A stretch of 60,000 nucleotides of DNA from Strigamia acuminata (GCA_949358305.1 OX442314.1:2981087-3041086); one strand, 5' to 3'. Positions 42,985 to 53,868 are shown, numbered from the stretch's first letter. The notes: generated by a model not told the origin, from the letters alone. Numbers and translations are program-made.

Positions 42985-45177
42985 CGAGCGACTTCTTCAA
43001 CGAAGCGATCCGGGCGTCGATCTCCTCCAACGACATCGTCGGTTGCCGATGCGATTTGTAGTCCAGCATCGACTCGCGTCTGCGTTTCGGCGATTTCTGA
43101 ACCTGCGGACCAAGAAAATGTGAAAAATTTGACGATTTTTGTAGAATTCTGACAATTTTTTGTTGATTTGTGACAATTTTTGGCGATTATTTTGGATTTT
43201 TGACAATTTTTGTGCAATTTTTGTCGATTTCTGTGCAATAGTTGTCAATTTTTGAGCAATTCTAACAAATTTTTGTTCATTTCTGACAATTTTTGACGAG
43301 TATTTTTTATTTTTGACGATTTTTGTGCAATTTTTGTCGATTTTTGTGCAATTTTTGTCGATTTTTGTGCAATTTTTGTCGATTTTTGTGCAATTCTGAT
43401 AATTTTTGACGAATATTTTGGATTTTTGACGATTTTTGTGCATTTTTTGTGCAATTTTTGTCGATTTTTGTGTAATTTTTGTCGATTTTTGTGCAATTTT
43501 TACCGCGGATTTGAAGTAATCGGGAGAAATTCCTTCGAGAAATAAAATACGGTCTTCCAAGCTTTTTAAGCGTTCGAAAATCTTTCTTTTGCCGCCGTTT
43601 TTGATTTTCAGGTGAGTCTCCATGTTCTCCATGCGCTCCTCGATCGCGCTCGGTGTTGGTTGCAGGAGGCGCTTTTCGTCGTTTTCTTTGCACTCGTCGT
43701 CCGGTGCTGTCGGAGCTGTTTGCGGACCGCATTGGTTGACAACCCGCGATACTGAACAGAGATTATTTCCATTAATTTCGATTTTGTTTAAGACAGTAAA
43801 GCTCCGAATAAACGTCCGGCGATTTCTATGCAAAAATGGCGATTTCTAATGCAAAAATGGCGATTTCTAATGCAAAAATGGCGATTTCTAATGTAAAAAT
43901 GGCGATTTCTAATGCCAAAATGGCGATTTTTAATGCAAAAATGGCGATTTCTAATGCCAAAATGGCGATTTCAAATGTAAAAATGGCGATTTCTAATGCA
44001 AAAATGGCTATTTCTATGCAAAAATGGCGATTTCTATGCAAAAATGGCGATTTCAAATGTAAAAATGGCGATTTCAAATGTAAAAATGGCGATTTTTAAT
44101 GCAAAAATGGCGATTTCTAAGCAAAAATGGCGATTTCAAATGTAAAAATGGCGATTTCAAATGTAAAAATGGCGATTTCAAATGCAAAAATGGCGATTTT
44201 TAATGCAAAAATGGCGATTTCTATGCAAAAATGGCGATTTCAAATGTAAAAATGGCGATTTCAAATGCAAAAATGGCGATTTTTAATGCAAAAATGGCGA
44301 TTTCAAATGTAAAAATGGCGATTTCTAATGCAAAAATGGCGATTTTTAATGCAAAAATGGCGATTTCTATGCAAAAATGGCAATTTCAAATGTAAAAATT
44401 GCGATTTCTAATGCAAATTGTACCGCGATTTGTACCGCGATTTGTACCGTAAATTTGCAATTTTCACCACAAAATGGGCGATGTTTACTGCCAATCACCG
44501 ATTTTGTGGTCAAAATGTCATTTTTGTTGATTTTCCTGATTCCAATTAGACCCAGGCCACAATTCGGAGCTTTACAGTAACTAATCTAATCACATCAACA
44601 ATACTTTTCACGTGACTGTTGCTTCCTGTTCGCTTCACCACGACCGCATCCGTGCGCGCGCAACTGTCCTCCATCGCTTCGTTCACGCTCATTCGGTTGC
44701 AAAACTCTTGCACATTCAGCTCGTCAACTTCCATTCTTTTATGCGCCATAAAAGCCGTTATACGTCGAAATATCTACCGGAAAAAAAAATTTAAAAAAAT
44801 TTCAATCTTTCCTCGTCATTTTCCCACCTCTTTATTATCCGCTTTAATTTGTACGTGTTCGCGATCATCGTCTTTCTGCGCCACTTCCTGCACGAATTAA
44901 TACATTTTATTATGTTATATTGATATATTTTTACGTCATCGGGTACCCGGATGCGAAAAAGAAATCGTTGTAGGATTTGCTTGGCGTCGACGGTCGGGCA
45001 CGGCGCCGGCTCCACTTCCACGTTCGCTTTCGTCACGAATCCATCGCGGACCAACTAAAACACAAAATGAATGATTTTTTATTCGGTTTTACGATTTAAA
45101 ACGGCACGTACCTCGCGACAAAAATCATCTATCGCTTCCAAAGCATGTTTTATTGACACGGAAGACTCGTGCGACAT
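42959..45177 (-). CDS. MBIP: MAP3K12-binding inhibitory protein 1 (ATAC complex subunit), six exons
   Basis: Exons are 45177-45112, 45054-44947, 44887-44828, 44773-44605, 43751-43504 and 43102-42959, with consistent phases, giving 264 residues (human 344). Diagnostic blocks are CARTDAVVVKR, SHVK then SRVVNQCGPQT, a helix ending in FERLKSLEDRILFLEGISPDYF, and SLEEIDARIASLKKSL near the end. In animals MBIP binds MAP3K12 and is a subunit of the ADA2A-containing (ATAC) histone acetyltransferase complex. The start ATG follows an intron-like CTGCAG, so a non-coding or short coding 5' exon may exist. Introns 4 and 5 carry tandem arrays. Confidence 0.93.
43190..43500. repeat. Tandem array, 21-bp unit, MBIP intron 5
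   Basis: About 14 copies of GTGCAATTTTTGTCGATTTT(T) with variants lie next to the donor of exon 5. Confidence 0.93.
43826..44395. repeat. Tandem array, 21-bp unit, MBIP intron 4
   Basis: About 27 copies of ATGGCGATTTCTAATGCAAAA, with 18- to 21-base variants. Because 21 is a multiple of three, it reads as an endless MAISNAK heptapeptide on the plus strand; it is antisense to MBIP and I do not call it coding. Confidence 0.95.
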
Positions 45178-45784
45178 TCGGAAATTCTTGCTGCAAAAAC
45201 CAAACGAGATTGAAGCGGCGAAAACACGAACTAAAATTAATTCACAAAAGCGCTATAGCTTATCGACGTTTTTATTTATTATATATAAATGACGTTGATG
45301 AAATCAAAAATAAACAATAACAAACAAAAAGAAACAAACAAAAACATATTTTTTGAAGAAAAATGCACTTATTGATATGTTTTTTTTCCAAAAGCGCTCC
45401 GACCATCGACGTGTTTATTTACTCCACGAAAATGTCGACGGAGATTTTCAATAAAAATAAAATAAAATATTCATTAAAAAAATGCATTTTCACAACATTT
45501 AACTCATTTTCGCGATTTTTTTAGACACCCAACCTAAAACTAACATCTAAAAATGTAAAAATCAACAACAAATTCCGCCATGTTTATTCATTTATTCATT
45601 AAATTTATTCACCGAAAGAAAAATAAATTTTTATTTCTCTTGTCAACCACATCCGTCGCCGACTCGCCGTCGTCATGACTACAAAGAGTTACGAGAACGT
45701 CATCGATCGTGGGCTCCATCATCTCCACCTCCATCATCCGGAAGCGAGACCTCGCGACCGTTAACTCGCCGGACGCACGGCGCG
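45178..45784. other. Gap between MBIP (-) and Stum (+), with a short upstream ORF
   Basis: The stretch to about 45650 is AT-rich and holds a diverged direct duplication (GACGTTTTTATTTATT near 45265; GACGTGTTTATTTACT near 45408). From 45650 it becomes GC-rich, as expected of the Stum 5' UTR. A 29-codon upstream ORF (45675-45764, [13 protein letters not shown]..., His-rich) ends 20 bp before the Stum ATG in another frame. Confidence 0.45.
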
Positions 45785-47086
45785 ATGGCAGCCGAGGCGA
45801 AGACCTCGCGCTCCGACAGCTCCGCCTTCGAGATCATCGGAGTGCGCGAACGACACGGCCAGTTCCGCAAAGCCGTGCCCACGATGCCGCTACCTTTAGC
45901 CATCGTTTGCTGTTTCCTCAACGTATTTCTCCCCGGCACAGGTAAAATAAATAGCAAAAGGAAAAAAGAAATTGGAAAAATCCGAAAATAGACCCGGTGC
46001 GCCCAGTTTAATGCTAAATGCGAACAATATACGTTTGTTTATCGGTCGCGCCGAGTGAAAAATGCCATTCCTCCGGGTTGCCAAGGCGACGGCGGCGGCG
46101 CTCTCCGCTTCTCATCCATCATTTGGTTGTTTTTATTTTTTATTTAGGTACGTTGGTGTCGGCGTTTGCCGTTTGGTGTCACTACGCGACCGAGTACGAG
46201 AAGAAGTCGCAGGCTTTCGCCAACAACGTTCTCGCCGCTTTCCTTCAAGTGCTCACGCTCGTTGTCATCGTCGGATACATTTGGAGCATCCTGTGGGGGG
46301 TCACGTTCGTGTCATTATCCAGTATGTTTGTGTTGTTTGTTTGCGTTGTTTGTTTGCGTAAGGGGGTTCCGTTTATTGAATTATTTTCCAATTGTGCAAT
46401 TTTTTTTAAAGGATTATTCATTTAATCAAGGACGAATTAAGTTTGTTTGTGGGCCGAAACAATGTTTTTCCAGCTTAAATTAAACCTGTTTAATTATGTT
46501 TTGGCCTAATAATCAATTCCTTTTAGCCTAAAATTAATTTTTTGGTGTAAAATTGGATCTTTTGGTCTAAAATTAAAGTTTTTTGGTCTAAAATTAAAGT
46601 TTTTTGGTCTAAAATTGAATTTTTTAGTGTAAAAGTGGATTTTTAGCCTAAAATTTTAATGTTAGTGTAAAAGTGGATTTTTAGCCTAAAATTTTATTGT
46701 TTAGCCTAAAATTTGATTTTTTAGCCAAAAATTTGATTTTTTAGCCTAAAATTTGATTTTTTAGCCTAAAATTTGATTTTTTAGCCTAAAATTTGATTCT
46801 TTAGCCTAAAATTTGATTTTCTAACCTAAAATTTGATTTTTTAGCCTAAAATTTGATTTTTTAGCCTAAAATTTGATTTTGTTAGCCTAAAATTGGATTT
46901 TTAGACCTAATAATCCAAATCCTGCAATTGATTTTACTGTATAATTAAAATACAAAATGTCGAAATTACGAAACCCCGACAGTGCTCATAACATTGACAT
47001 TTTGACTGTTATTTTCCACTTCCGCAGTATCAAAACGGAAGCAGGACGCGAAGGGCAAGCTTGACCAACTCGGCGCCAAAGTCTGA
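45785..47086 (+). CDS. stum: Stum/SPEC3-family membrane protein, three exons
   Basis: Exons are 45785-45941, 46148-46321 and 47028-47086, in consistent phase, giving 129 residues. The SPEC3 signature is clear: [20 protein letters not shown] then LPGTGTLVSAF across the first junction. Two hydrophobic segments ([37 protein letters not shown]) predict a two-pass membrane protein with a short cytosolic tail ([17 protein letters not shown]). Drosophila stum is needed for mechanical sensing in proprioceptive neurons; vertebrates have one homologue. The start was chosen at the first ATG of the conserved frame; no upstream in-frame ATG is visible nearby. Intron 2 holds a tandem array. Confidence 0.9.
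46500..46910. repeat. Tandem array, 20-bp unit, Stum intron 2
   Basis: About 18 copies of TTAGCCTAAAATTTGATTTT occur. The block at 46720-46870 is nearly uniform and the left part (46530-46660) is diverged. Confidence 0.95.
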
Positions 47087-47302
47087 CGAAAAAAAAAGGA
47101 AATACAAACACGATTATTTTTAATAATCACATTTATATTCGTCGCTTGTTTTTTCGATTCCCTTTGCAAACTATTTTGTGATAACCACACTTTCTCGTTC
47201 TTCTCATCTTTTATTATCGTTCGAATGCGATAACAAAACAAAATGAAAAACAATAATAATAAAAAAAAAACGATAAAAATAAAGGAATAAAAAATTGTCG
47301 TT

Positions 47303-50195
47303 TCATTTCTCGACGAAAAATTTGTAGACGGTCGTGTGTTCGTACGTTTCGCCAGGATTGAGAATGCAGTTGGGGAAGTTGGGCTGGTTGACGGCGTTCG
47401 GGTAATGTTGCGGCTCCAAGCACAAGGCCGAGTGTTTGGCGTAGGTGGCTCGGCCGCGGCCTGTCAGACTGCCGTCCAACGGAAGGAAGTTTGACGTGTA
47501 GAACTGCATTCCTGGCATGTTGGTGGTTATTTCCATCGCTCGTCCGGATGCGGGGTGACTCACCCTTGAGAAATAATTGCATTAAAAATTATTCATTAAA
47601 TAAAAAAAAAATGAAAAATAAATGAAAAATGATAGAAAAGACTGGAAAATAAATGAAAAATGATAGAAAAGACTGGAAAATAAATGAATAATGATAGAAA
47701 AGACTGGAAAATAAATGAAAAAATGATAGAAAAGACTGGAAAATAAATGAAAAATGATAGAAAAGACTGGAAAATAAATGAAAAATGATAGAAAAAAATG
47801 GAAAATAAATAAAAAATTAAAGAAAAGACTAGAAAATAAATGAAATTGAAAGAAAAGACTGGAAATAAATGAAAAATGATGAAAAATGAACGAAAATGAT
47901 GGAAAGAATGGAAAATAAATGAAAACGATGAAAAATGAACGAAAGTGATGAAAAGAATGGAAAATAAATAAAAAACGATGAAAAATGATAAAAAGTAAAT
48001 GGAAAATGATGAAAAAGAATGGAAAATAATGAAAAATGATGAAAAATGATGAAAAATAAATCATTTTTCGTTTATTTTTTATCATTTTTCGTTTATTTTT
48101 CATCATTTTTCGTTTATTTTAAATCATTTTACATTATTTGTCATTGTTTTTCGTTTTTTTTATGCATTTTCCATTCACTTTTCATCATTTTCGTTAATTT
48201 TATGCATTTTCCATTCACTTTTCATCATTTTCGTTACTTTTATACATTTTCCATTCACTTTTCATCAATTTTCGTTTATTTCGGAAGCTTTTTTCATTAT
48301 TTTTCTCAAATTTTTTCTCAATTTTTTAAAAAAAAACCCCAAAAAAATCCTAAAAAAACATCATTTCATCGTCATCCAACAAAATCCACCAATCGAAATT
48401 CAAATTACTTGGCTGCAAATCGTTGTCCGGACCCTTTAATGCAGAAATTATTATCGTATCCATCCACCAAATCCGGTTTGATCCGCTCGCCCAACTTGAC
48501 CGGCCGCCTAAAATCAAACGGCGTGCCATCCACAGCCGCCAATTCCCCGCTCGGGATCCCGTCAACTCGATCCACCGGCGTGTACTGATCCGCGTTTAAC
48601 GTCACCAAGTGGTCGTAAATCGAGCACGGCGACTTCTGCAGCCCGCATCCGCCCAAATTAAAGTACGAGTGGTTAGTCAGACTGACGGGACACGGTTTGG
48701 TCGTGGTGACCGCGTAGCTGACCACAAGTTCGTTCTCTGCGGTCAACTCGAACGTCGCCTGGTTCACGCATTCCCCCGGATAACCTTCCTCGCCGTCCTT
48801 GCTCACGTACGTGAGCGTCACCACGTTTCCTTGAACGTGCGATTCCCATAAAACCTGTCAAAGAATTCAATAAATGAAGATCGGACCATCAATGTAAAAT
48901 AAAAAAATCGCAAAATTACGGAAAATGGTCAAATGCTCATATCATTCAGTCGTAAATTAATTTTTCGGCCGAATTTGAGCGTGAATTCGGTTGTAAACTC
49001 GTTTTTCCGCCGAATGTGTGCCAGAATTCAGTCACTTATTCGTTTTTTCGGCCGTATTCGGGCGAGAATTCGGTTTTGCATTCGTTTTTCGGCTGAATTT
49101 TAGCGGGGATTTGGTTGTACATTCGTTTTTCTGCCGAATTTGCGCCACAATTCAATCACAAATTCGGTTTTTGGCCGAACTTGACATGAATTTCGGATTT
49201 GAATTCCTTTTTTCGGCTCAACTTTGGCCGGAATTCAGTCATAAATTCGTTTTTTGACCGAATTTAGGCGAAAATTCGGTTTTACATTCGTTTTTCGTCT
49301 GAATTTTGGCGGGGATTTGGTTGTAAATTTGTTTTTTTTGCCGAATTTGCGCCAGAATTCAATCACAAATTCCTTTTTCGGCCGAATTTGCACTAGAATT
49401 CAATCAAATATTCCTTTTTCTGACGAATTTGCACTAGAATTCAATCAAATATTCGTTTTTCTGCCGAATTTGCACTAGAATTCAATCACAAATTCGTTTA
49501 TCGGCCGAATTTGGACGAGAATTCGCTTGTAAATTCATTCTTCGGCCGAATTTGACATGAATTTCGGATTTTAATTCCTATATTTCAGCTCAACTTCGGC
49601 CTGAATTCAGTCATAAATTAGTTTATTAACCGAATTTAGACAAGAAATTCAAATTTGACGCTTTTCCGCAGTTTTGCTACGTATACGTTTACTAAAAACC
49701 TATATACTTTATCGTAGCCTCGAATTCCGCCGTGCAAATGGTTCGGAGAGCTGTTAATGGCGAGCAAATATCCCTTGTTGTTCAGCACGAAACGTCCGTG
49801 CGCGATTCGATTACACACACGTCCGACCGTCGCGCCCACATAAAACGGTTGTTTATAATATTCTAAACAAATAAATCAAAACAAAAAATTATCCATTCAT
49901 CAATTTATTCCACCAATTCCTACCATCAATGCTGTCAAAACCGAGCACAACATCGGCCACGTCGTCGTTCGCATCGGGCACTTTGAGCGACGTGACGGTC
50001 GCGCCGTACGTGATGACCTGCGCGCTGCATTTCGACGAATTCGTCAAAGTGAAGCGTCGTACAGGCTCGCTGCAGACCCTTTTGTCCGAATAAAACCTCC
50101 CGACCCAATCCTCGATCTAAAAAAACCGAAAAACGACGCTAATAACAACGAAAAACGAACCACCGATCGTCACGAACAATTTCCGTGTGCGGCAT
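47303..50195 (-). CDS. GALM: Galactose mutarotase (aldose 1-epimerase), five exons
   Basis: Exons are 50195-50178, 50116-49924, 49862-49708, 48854-48409 and 47564-47303, in consistent phase, giving 357 residues (human 342). Conserved blocks are [56 protein letters not shown] with the catalytic His, DGYDNNFC, and the final [20 protein letters not shown] with the catalytic Glu. The enzyme interconverts alpha and beta anomers of galactose and glucose in the cytosol, the first step of the Leloir pathway. Exon 1 (six codons, MPHTEI) uses a weak GTTCGT donor and is the least certain. The gene is divergent from MOCS2B. Introns 3 and 4 hold tandem arrays. Confidence 0.93.
47600..48290. repeat. Tandem array with orientation switch, GALM intron 4
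   Basis: From 47600 to about 47900 there are copies of a 31-bp unit containing GAAAAATGATAGAAAAGACTG. This degrades into GATGAAAAATGAA-type repeats up to about 48058. From 48060 to 48290 the strand switches to TCATTTTTCGTTTATTTT-type repeats, so the two halves form a large imperfect inverted repeat centred near 48060. Confidence 0.9.
48950..49640. repeat. Tandem array, about 41-bp unit, GALM intron 3
   Basis: About 16 diverged copies of a unit with GAATTCAATCACAAATTCGT and TTTTCGGCCGAATTTG occur. Alternate GAATTCGGTT and GAATTCAATC subtypes suggest a two-unit higher-order period. Confidence 0.9.
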
Positions 50196-50288
50196 GAGTG
50201 GCCTCACTCAGTCACTGGCAGGACACCGCCATGTTTGTTTATCGCGGCACTCTCGAATATTCCCGTTTCGAGAGTAACACACAGTGCA
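50196..50288. promoter_or_regulatory. Shared promoter of GALM (-) and MOCS2B (+)
   Basis: The start codons are 93 bp apart and point away from each other. The gap has no TATA box. It contains an inverted repeat TCTCGAATATTCCCGTTTCGAGA near 50250 (arms TCTCGAA and TTTCGAGA). Regulation by a shared promoter is inference. Confidence 0.5.
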
Positions 50289-50738
50289 ATGGACTCGATC
50301 GAAATCGGCACCGAAGCCATCGACGTGGCGAAAATATACGAGCGAGTGGTTTCGCCGTCGTGCGGAGCGGTCGCGACGTTCGTGGGGACGACGCGCGATC
50401 ATTTCGGGGGCGAGCGCGTCGAGCGATTGGAGTACGACGCGTATATTCCGATGGCTGAGAAGCGAATTTTTGACATTTGCAAACGGATGCGCGAAGACTG
50501 GGCGGTGCGCAACGTGGCCATAGTGCACCGGCTAGGCGTCGTGCCGATCGGCGAGGCGAGCGTCATGATCGCCGTCTCGTCGGAGCATCGCGAGGCGGCT
50601 TTGGCCGCGACGAGCTACGCGATCGACGCGCTCAAAGCGAGTGTTCCCATCTGGAAGAAAGAGGTTTACGCAACGGCCGATGCTGTGTGGAAGGAAAATT
50701 CTGAGTGTCCCTGGTCATCGAAACAAACAAAGATATAA
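50289..50738 (+). CDS. MOCS2: Molybdopterin synthase catalytic subunit (MoaE/MOCS2B), single exon
   Basis: The ATG at 50289 (MDSIEIGTEAID) was chosen over earlier non-ATG codons. The 149-residue product is the usual MoaE length. Conserved MoaE features are CGAVATFVGTTRDHF, the dimer-core segment RLGVVPIGEASVMI, and VPIWKKEVY, with the catalytic lysines. It uses thiocarboxylated MOCS2A to put sulfur into precursor Z, making molybdopterin for molybdenum cofactor. In vertebrates MOCS2A and MOCS2B share one bicistronic transcript. Here no MOCS2A-like frame ending in Gly-Gly lies between the GALM start and this ATG, so the small subunit must be elsewhere. Confidence 0.95.
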   Translation: MDSIEIGTEAIDVAKIYERVVSPSCGAVATFVGTTRDHFGGERVERLEYDAYIPMAEKRIFDICKRMREDWAVRNVAIVHRLGVVPIGEASVMIAVSSEHREAALAATSYAIDALKASVPIWKKEVYATADAVWKENSECPWSSKQTKI

Positions 50739-50796
50739 ATGTATAAATAAATTAATAAATAAATAGGATTATGTCGTTACTCGTCACCTAACATTA

Positions 50797-51476
50797 TACA
50801 GGGTGTTTCATTTAAGACGTTACAGTCAATTTCCAGAATAAGTACGGTATAGCGGTATAGCAGTAAGTATAGCAAAGTAGGGATTGTGCACTTTTCATTC
50901 GCTAACCCGTTAACTGGTCGAGATAGAGCAAAATTTTCAATCACAAAGTTGTAGAGCACCATCAAATTAGTACTATCCAACTTATTTTAGTCATCTTAAG
51001 TTAAATGTTTTCGTTTTAAAATGAAAACAAATCAGCTGAAATAAAGCGAGCCGTTGTGGCAAAATGAAATTTCTACTGCAAAAGTACTGAATTTCTTCAA
51101 TAAATGTATTCAAATTTGCATTATTATGCAAGTAAACAAGAAAAACCACTATCTTTTTTAATGTCTAAATTATTTTATTTTCATAAGAATAAAAAATTTC
51201 AATTTGCTGATTTGTTTTTCTTTTTTTAAAAAAAAAACAGTTAACTTAAGGTGACTAAGATAAGTTGAATAATACTAATTTGATGGTGCTCTACAACTTT
51301 GTGATTGGAAATTTTGCTCTATCTCGACCAGTTAACGAGTTAGTGAATGAAAAGTGCATATTGCTGCATGTCTGGCATAAAATTTGATTACACTATTGCA
51401 TTCGTCATCCCTACTTTGCTTGGTTTTTTGAAAAAGCATATACTTATTCTGGAAATTGACTGTAACGTCAAGTGAA
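50797..51476. mobile_element. Fold-back element related to the one at 22250
   Basis: The left arm (50797 to about 51007) begins TACAGGGTGTTTC; the right arm (about 51237-51476) is its inverted copy over about 200 bp with gaps (for example TTACAGTCAATTTCCAGAAT on one side and its complement on the other). The right terminus has lost the CAGGGTGT end. Both arms carry AGCAAAATTTTCAATCACAA and AGTTGTAGAGCACCATC, whose diverged forms are in the element at 22250-23022. No protein is encoded. Confidence 0.75.
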
Positions 51477-51829
51477 GGAAAAATAAACTTAGTGGTTGCT
51501 GCAATTTAAATGCAAATTGTGAAGTTCTGCTGTTTACTGTTATGAAGGCCATCCCAGGGAGTGGAGTTTGATTTCCTACTCACATATATTGCTTAAAAAT
51601 GAATCGATCAAGTGATAAAAACATGAGTTCTTTTTTATTCTTCTTAGCAACAGTAATAACAATAATAATCCAGTAAAGCGCGACAACAAAACAAACCAAC
51701 AAACTTGAAATAGGCTTAGGTCTTGACGGCAACTTTGACACATAGATGGCGCCACTGTTTTCCCATAAAGTTTTACATGTTAATTTGCAGGATGCTGCAG
51801 GACGTGGAGGATTCACTAGGCAGAAATTC
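51477..51829. other. Intergenic sequence, no gene seen
   Basis: There is no plausible coding frame and no recognised repeat. Confidence 0.5.
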
Positions 51830-52140
51830 CTGCAGAGTTCTTTGCATGAATTTGGCGCAATACCTTGTAGGATTTTCTGCAATAATTTGCAGGATGGCCC
51901 TGCAGAAGTGATCATGCAGGGTTGGTCATGCAGCATGATCCTGCAGGGCCATCCTGAAAATAATTGCAGAAAATCCTGCAAGGAATTGCACCAAATTCAT
52001 GCAAAGGACTCTGCAGGATTTTCTGCAATTATCCGCAAGATGGCTCTGCAGGATTGGTCTTGTAGGATCATCATGCAAAGAATTGCACCGAATTCATGCG
52101 AAGGACTCTGCAGGATGATCCTGCAGAAGTGATCATGCAG
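51830..52140. repeat. CTGCAG-bounded inverted repeat with a third copy
   Basis: Arms at 51830-51906 and 51942-52018 are 77 bp, about 90 per cent identical in inverted orientation, each bounded by CTGCAG. The spacer (51907-51941) contains a GATCATGC...GCATGATC dyad. A third, more diverged copy in the right-arm orientation follows at about 52034-52118. Confidence 0.85.
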
Positions 52141-52188
52141 GATTTCTGCCCACAACTAATGATTAATGTATACCGTTTGAATAGTGTA

Positions 52189-53053
52189 TACCGTACCGCC
52201 TCGTTTAAAAGCCCGGGCGTTTATATATTATTTTCAGCCGACCCACCCGGCGGCAACATGAAACCCGGCATTTAATCGAGCCCGGCGTTTAACGGCCATA
52301 ACGGCGTTTTATATATTTGACCGACCGGAAATAGTACTGTACGTAACATGAGCGGCACTTTCGGAACGTTATCTGAACGTAATTAGCCATTTCACGTTTA
52401 CCCGGCGCGAATTTGAAGCCCGGTGTTTATAAGGGGCCGGCGCGTATAGATTTTTGGGTCGATGACTGCCCGGCGAGGGGGTAGCCAATGCTGGAAATCT
52501 CGTAAAGGCAAAGATTTTGGATTTCTAAATCCTTGAAATCTCATGAAATCCTGGAAATCTTTGAAATTTCATGAAATCCTGAAAATCTTTGTAATTTCAT
52601 GAAATCCTGGAAATCCTAGAAATCTTTTAATTTTCTTGCAAATTGTTGCAAATTCTAGCAAAATATTTTAAGAAACCGACATGAAATTCTCAGAAACCCT
52701 TGTGAAACCCTTGTGAAATCCTGAAATCCTTAGAAATCCTTGAAATCCTTAGCAAATCCCTGAAATCTTCGACATCTTTCAAATCTCGTGAAATCTTGGA
52801 TATCTTGGAAATCCGGAAAATCCTGGAAATCTTATAAATTGTCTTGCAATTTGGTGTAAATTCTAGCAAATCGAGCTGGAAATCTCACGCAGGCAAAGAT
52901 TTTGGATTTCAAAATCCTTGAAATCTCATGAAATCTTCAAGGATTTCAAAATCTCGTACGCGATTTTTGCGATTGGCTACACCCTCGCTGCCCGGCACTA
53001 AAATGGGCCCGGCGTCTTAATGAACCCGGGTGTTTAAACGAGGCAGTACAGTA
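52189..53053. mobile_element. MITE-like element with TAC-CTCGTTTAAA ends, carrying a nested MITE
   Basis: The left end TACCGTACCGCCTCGTTTAA and the right end read on the opposite strand, TACTGTACTGCCTCGTTTAA, match at 18 of 20 bases. CCCGG(C/G)GTTTA motifs repeat through both flanks. If the terminal TA is the target duplication it could be Tc1/mariner-like. It is interrupted by a second element at 52476-52987. Confidence 0.65.
52476..52987. mobile_element. 512-bp MITE nested in the element at 52189, 8-bp TSD
   Basis: The ends CGAGGGGGTAGCCAAT and CGAGGGTGTAGCCAAT (opposite strand) are inverted. The octamer CTGCCCGG flanks both sides (52468-52475 and 52988-52995). The interior is a degenerate GAAATCCT/GAAATCTT repeat. 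Eight-base duplication suggests a hAT-type element. Confidence 0.8.
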
Positions 53054-53148
53054 GCCTACATATTTTTGAAACTCCCTGTATTGTCGAGCCGGTTTTATTT
53101 GGACAACCCCCGGTAGTTCTGAAATTGCAGAAACATGTGCGACCCTGC

Positions 53149-53151
53149 AAA

Positions 53152-53206
<55 letters not shown>

Positions 53207-53208
53207 AG
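53149..53208. repeat. (AAAT)n microsatellite
   Basis: About 15 uninterrupted tetranucleotides of AAAT lie downstream of the PKC gene. Confidence 0.97.
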
Positions 53209-53868
53209 GAGTGAACACATCTCCGACCTGATCGATTTTTATTATGACTTCGTTAATAATGATAACAATAAAAATAAGGATAATAATAATAAATCATTTA
53301 CATAGTGATCGTATAAATAGATTGATATTATTATTATTATTTTGAATTAATTATGATACATTTTTTCGTCACTAACGAGTGGGACTACACAAACACGCAC
53401 GCGCACTCGACTAATTATTATTATTACGACGTGATTCAATTAAATTAAACAAAAAGAAAAGAAAAATATAATATATATAATATGTATAATTAAAAAGCTG
53501 TACAATTAATTAAGAAAGACTAGAGAGAGGTCGTGGTGGGGAATATTAATGATGCATCGTCATCGTCGTTGATTGATTGATTGATTTTCGAGAAAAAATG
53601 GCGGGCGGTTAATTAAATTTTTTTTTTAAATTTTTTTTTTTTAAATTTTTATAAATTTTTTTGGAAAAATACACCGACAACGACAATCACGGAACGTGTT
53701 TTTTTGTTTTGTTTTTTCTTTTAAGTACTCGGATCATCCACTGCTGAGTATAATAAATGTGACTAGGAAATGCATGGAATGAATACTCGGAAAACGAACG
53801 AACGTGACAAACGAACGCGACGACATCTAGCGACGACGAACGGAGATAGAGAGATAGAGATAGAGATA
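53209..53868. other. Probable 3' UTR and flank of the PKC gene
   Basis: No coding frame is credible. The sequence is rich in AT and simple ATT/ATG runs. On the minus strand it follows the PKC stop codon directly. Confidence 0.45.

Noticed and set aside
43836-44099. MAISNAK heptad-repeat protein
   Set aside because: It is a product of the 21-bp array in MBIP intron 4, opposite to the host gene; there is no start context or flanking coding sequence.
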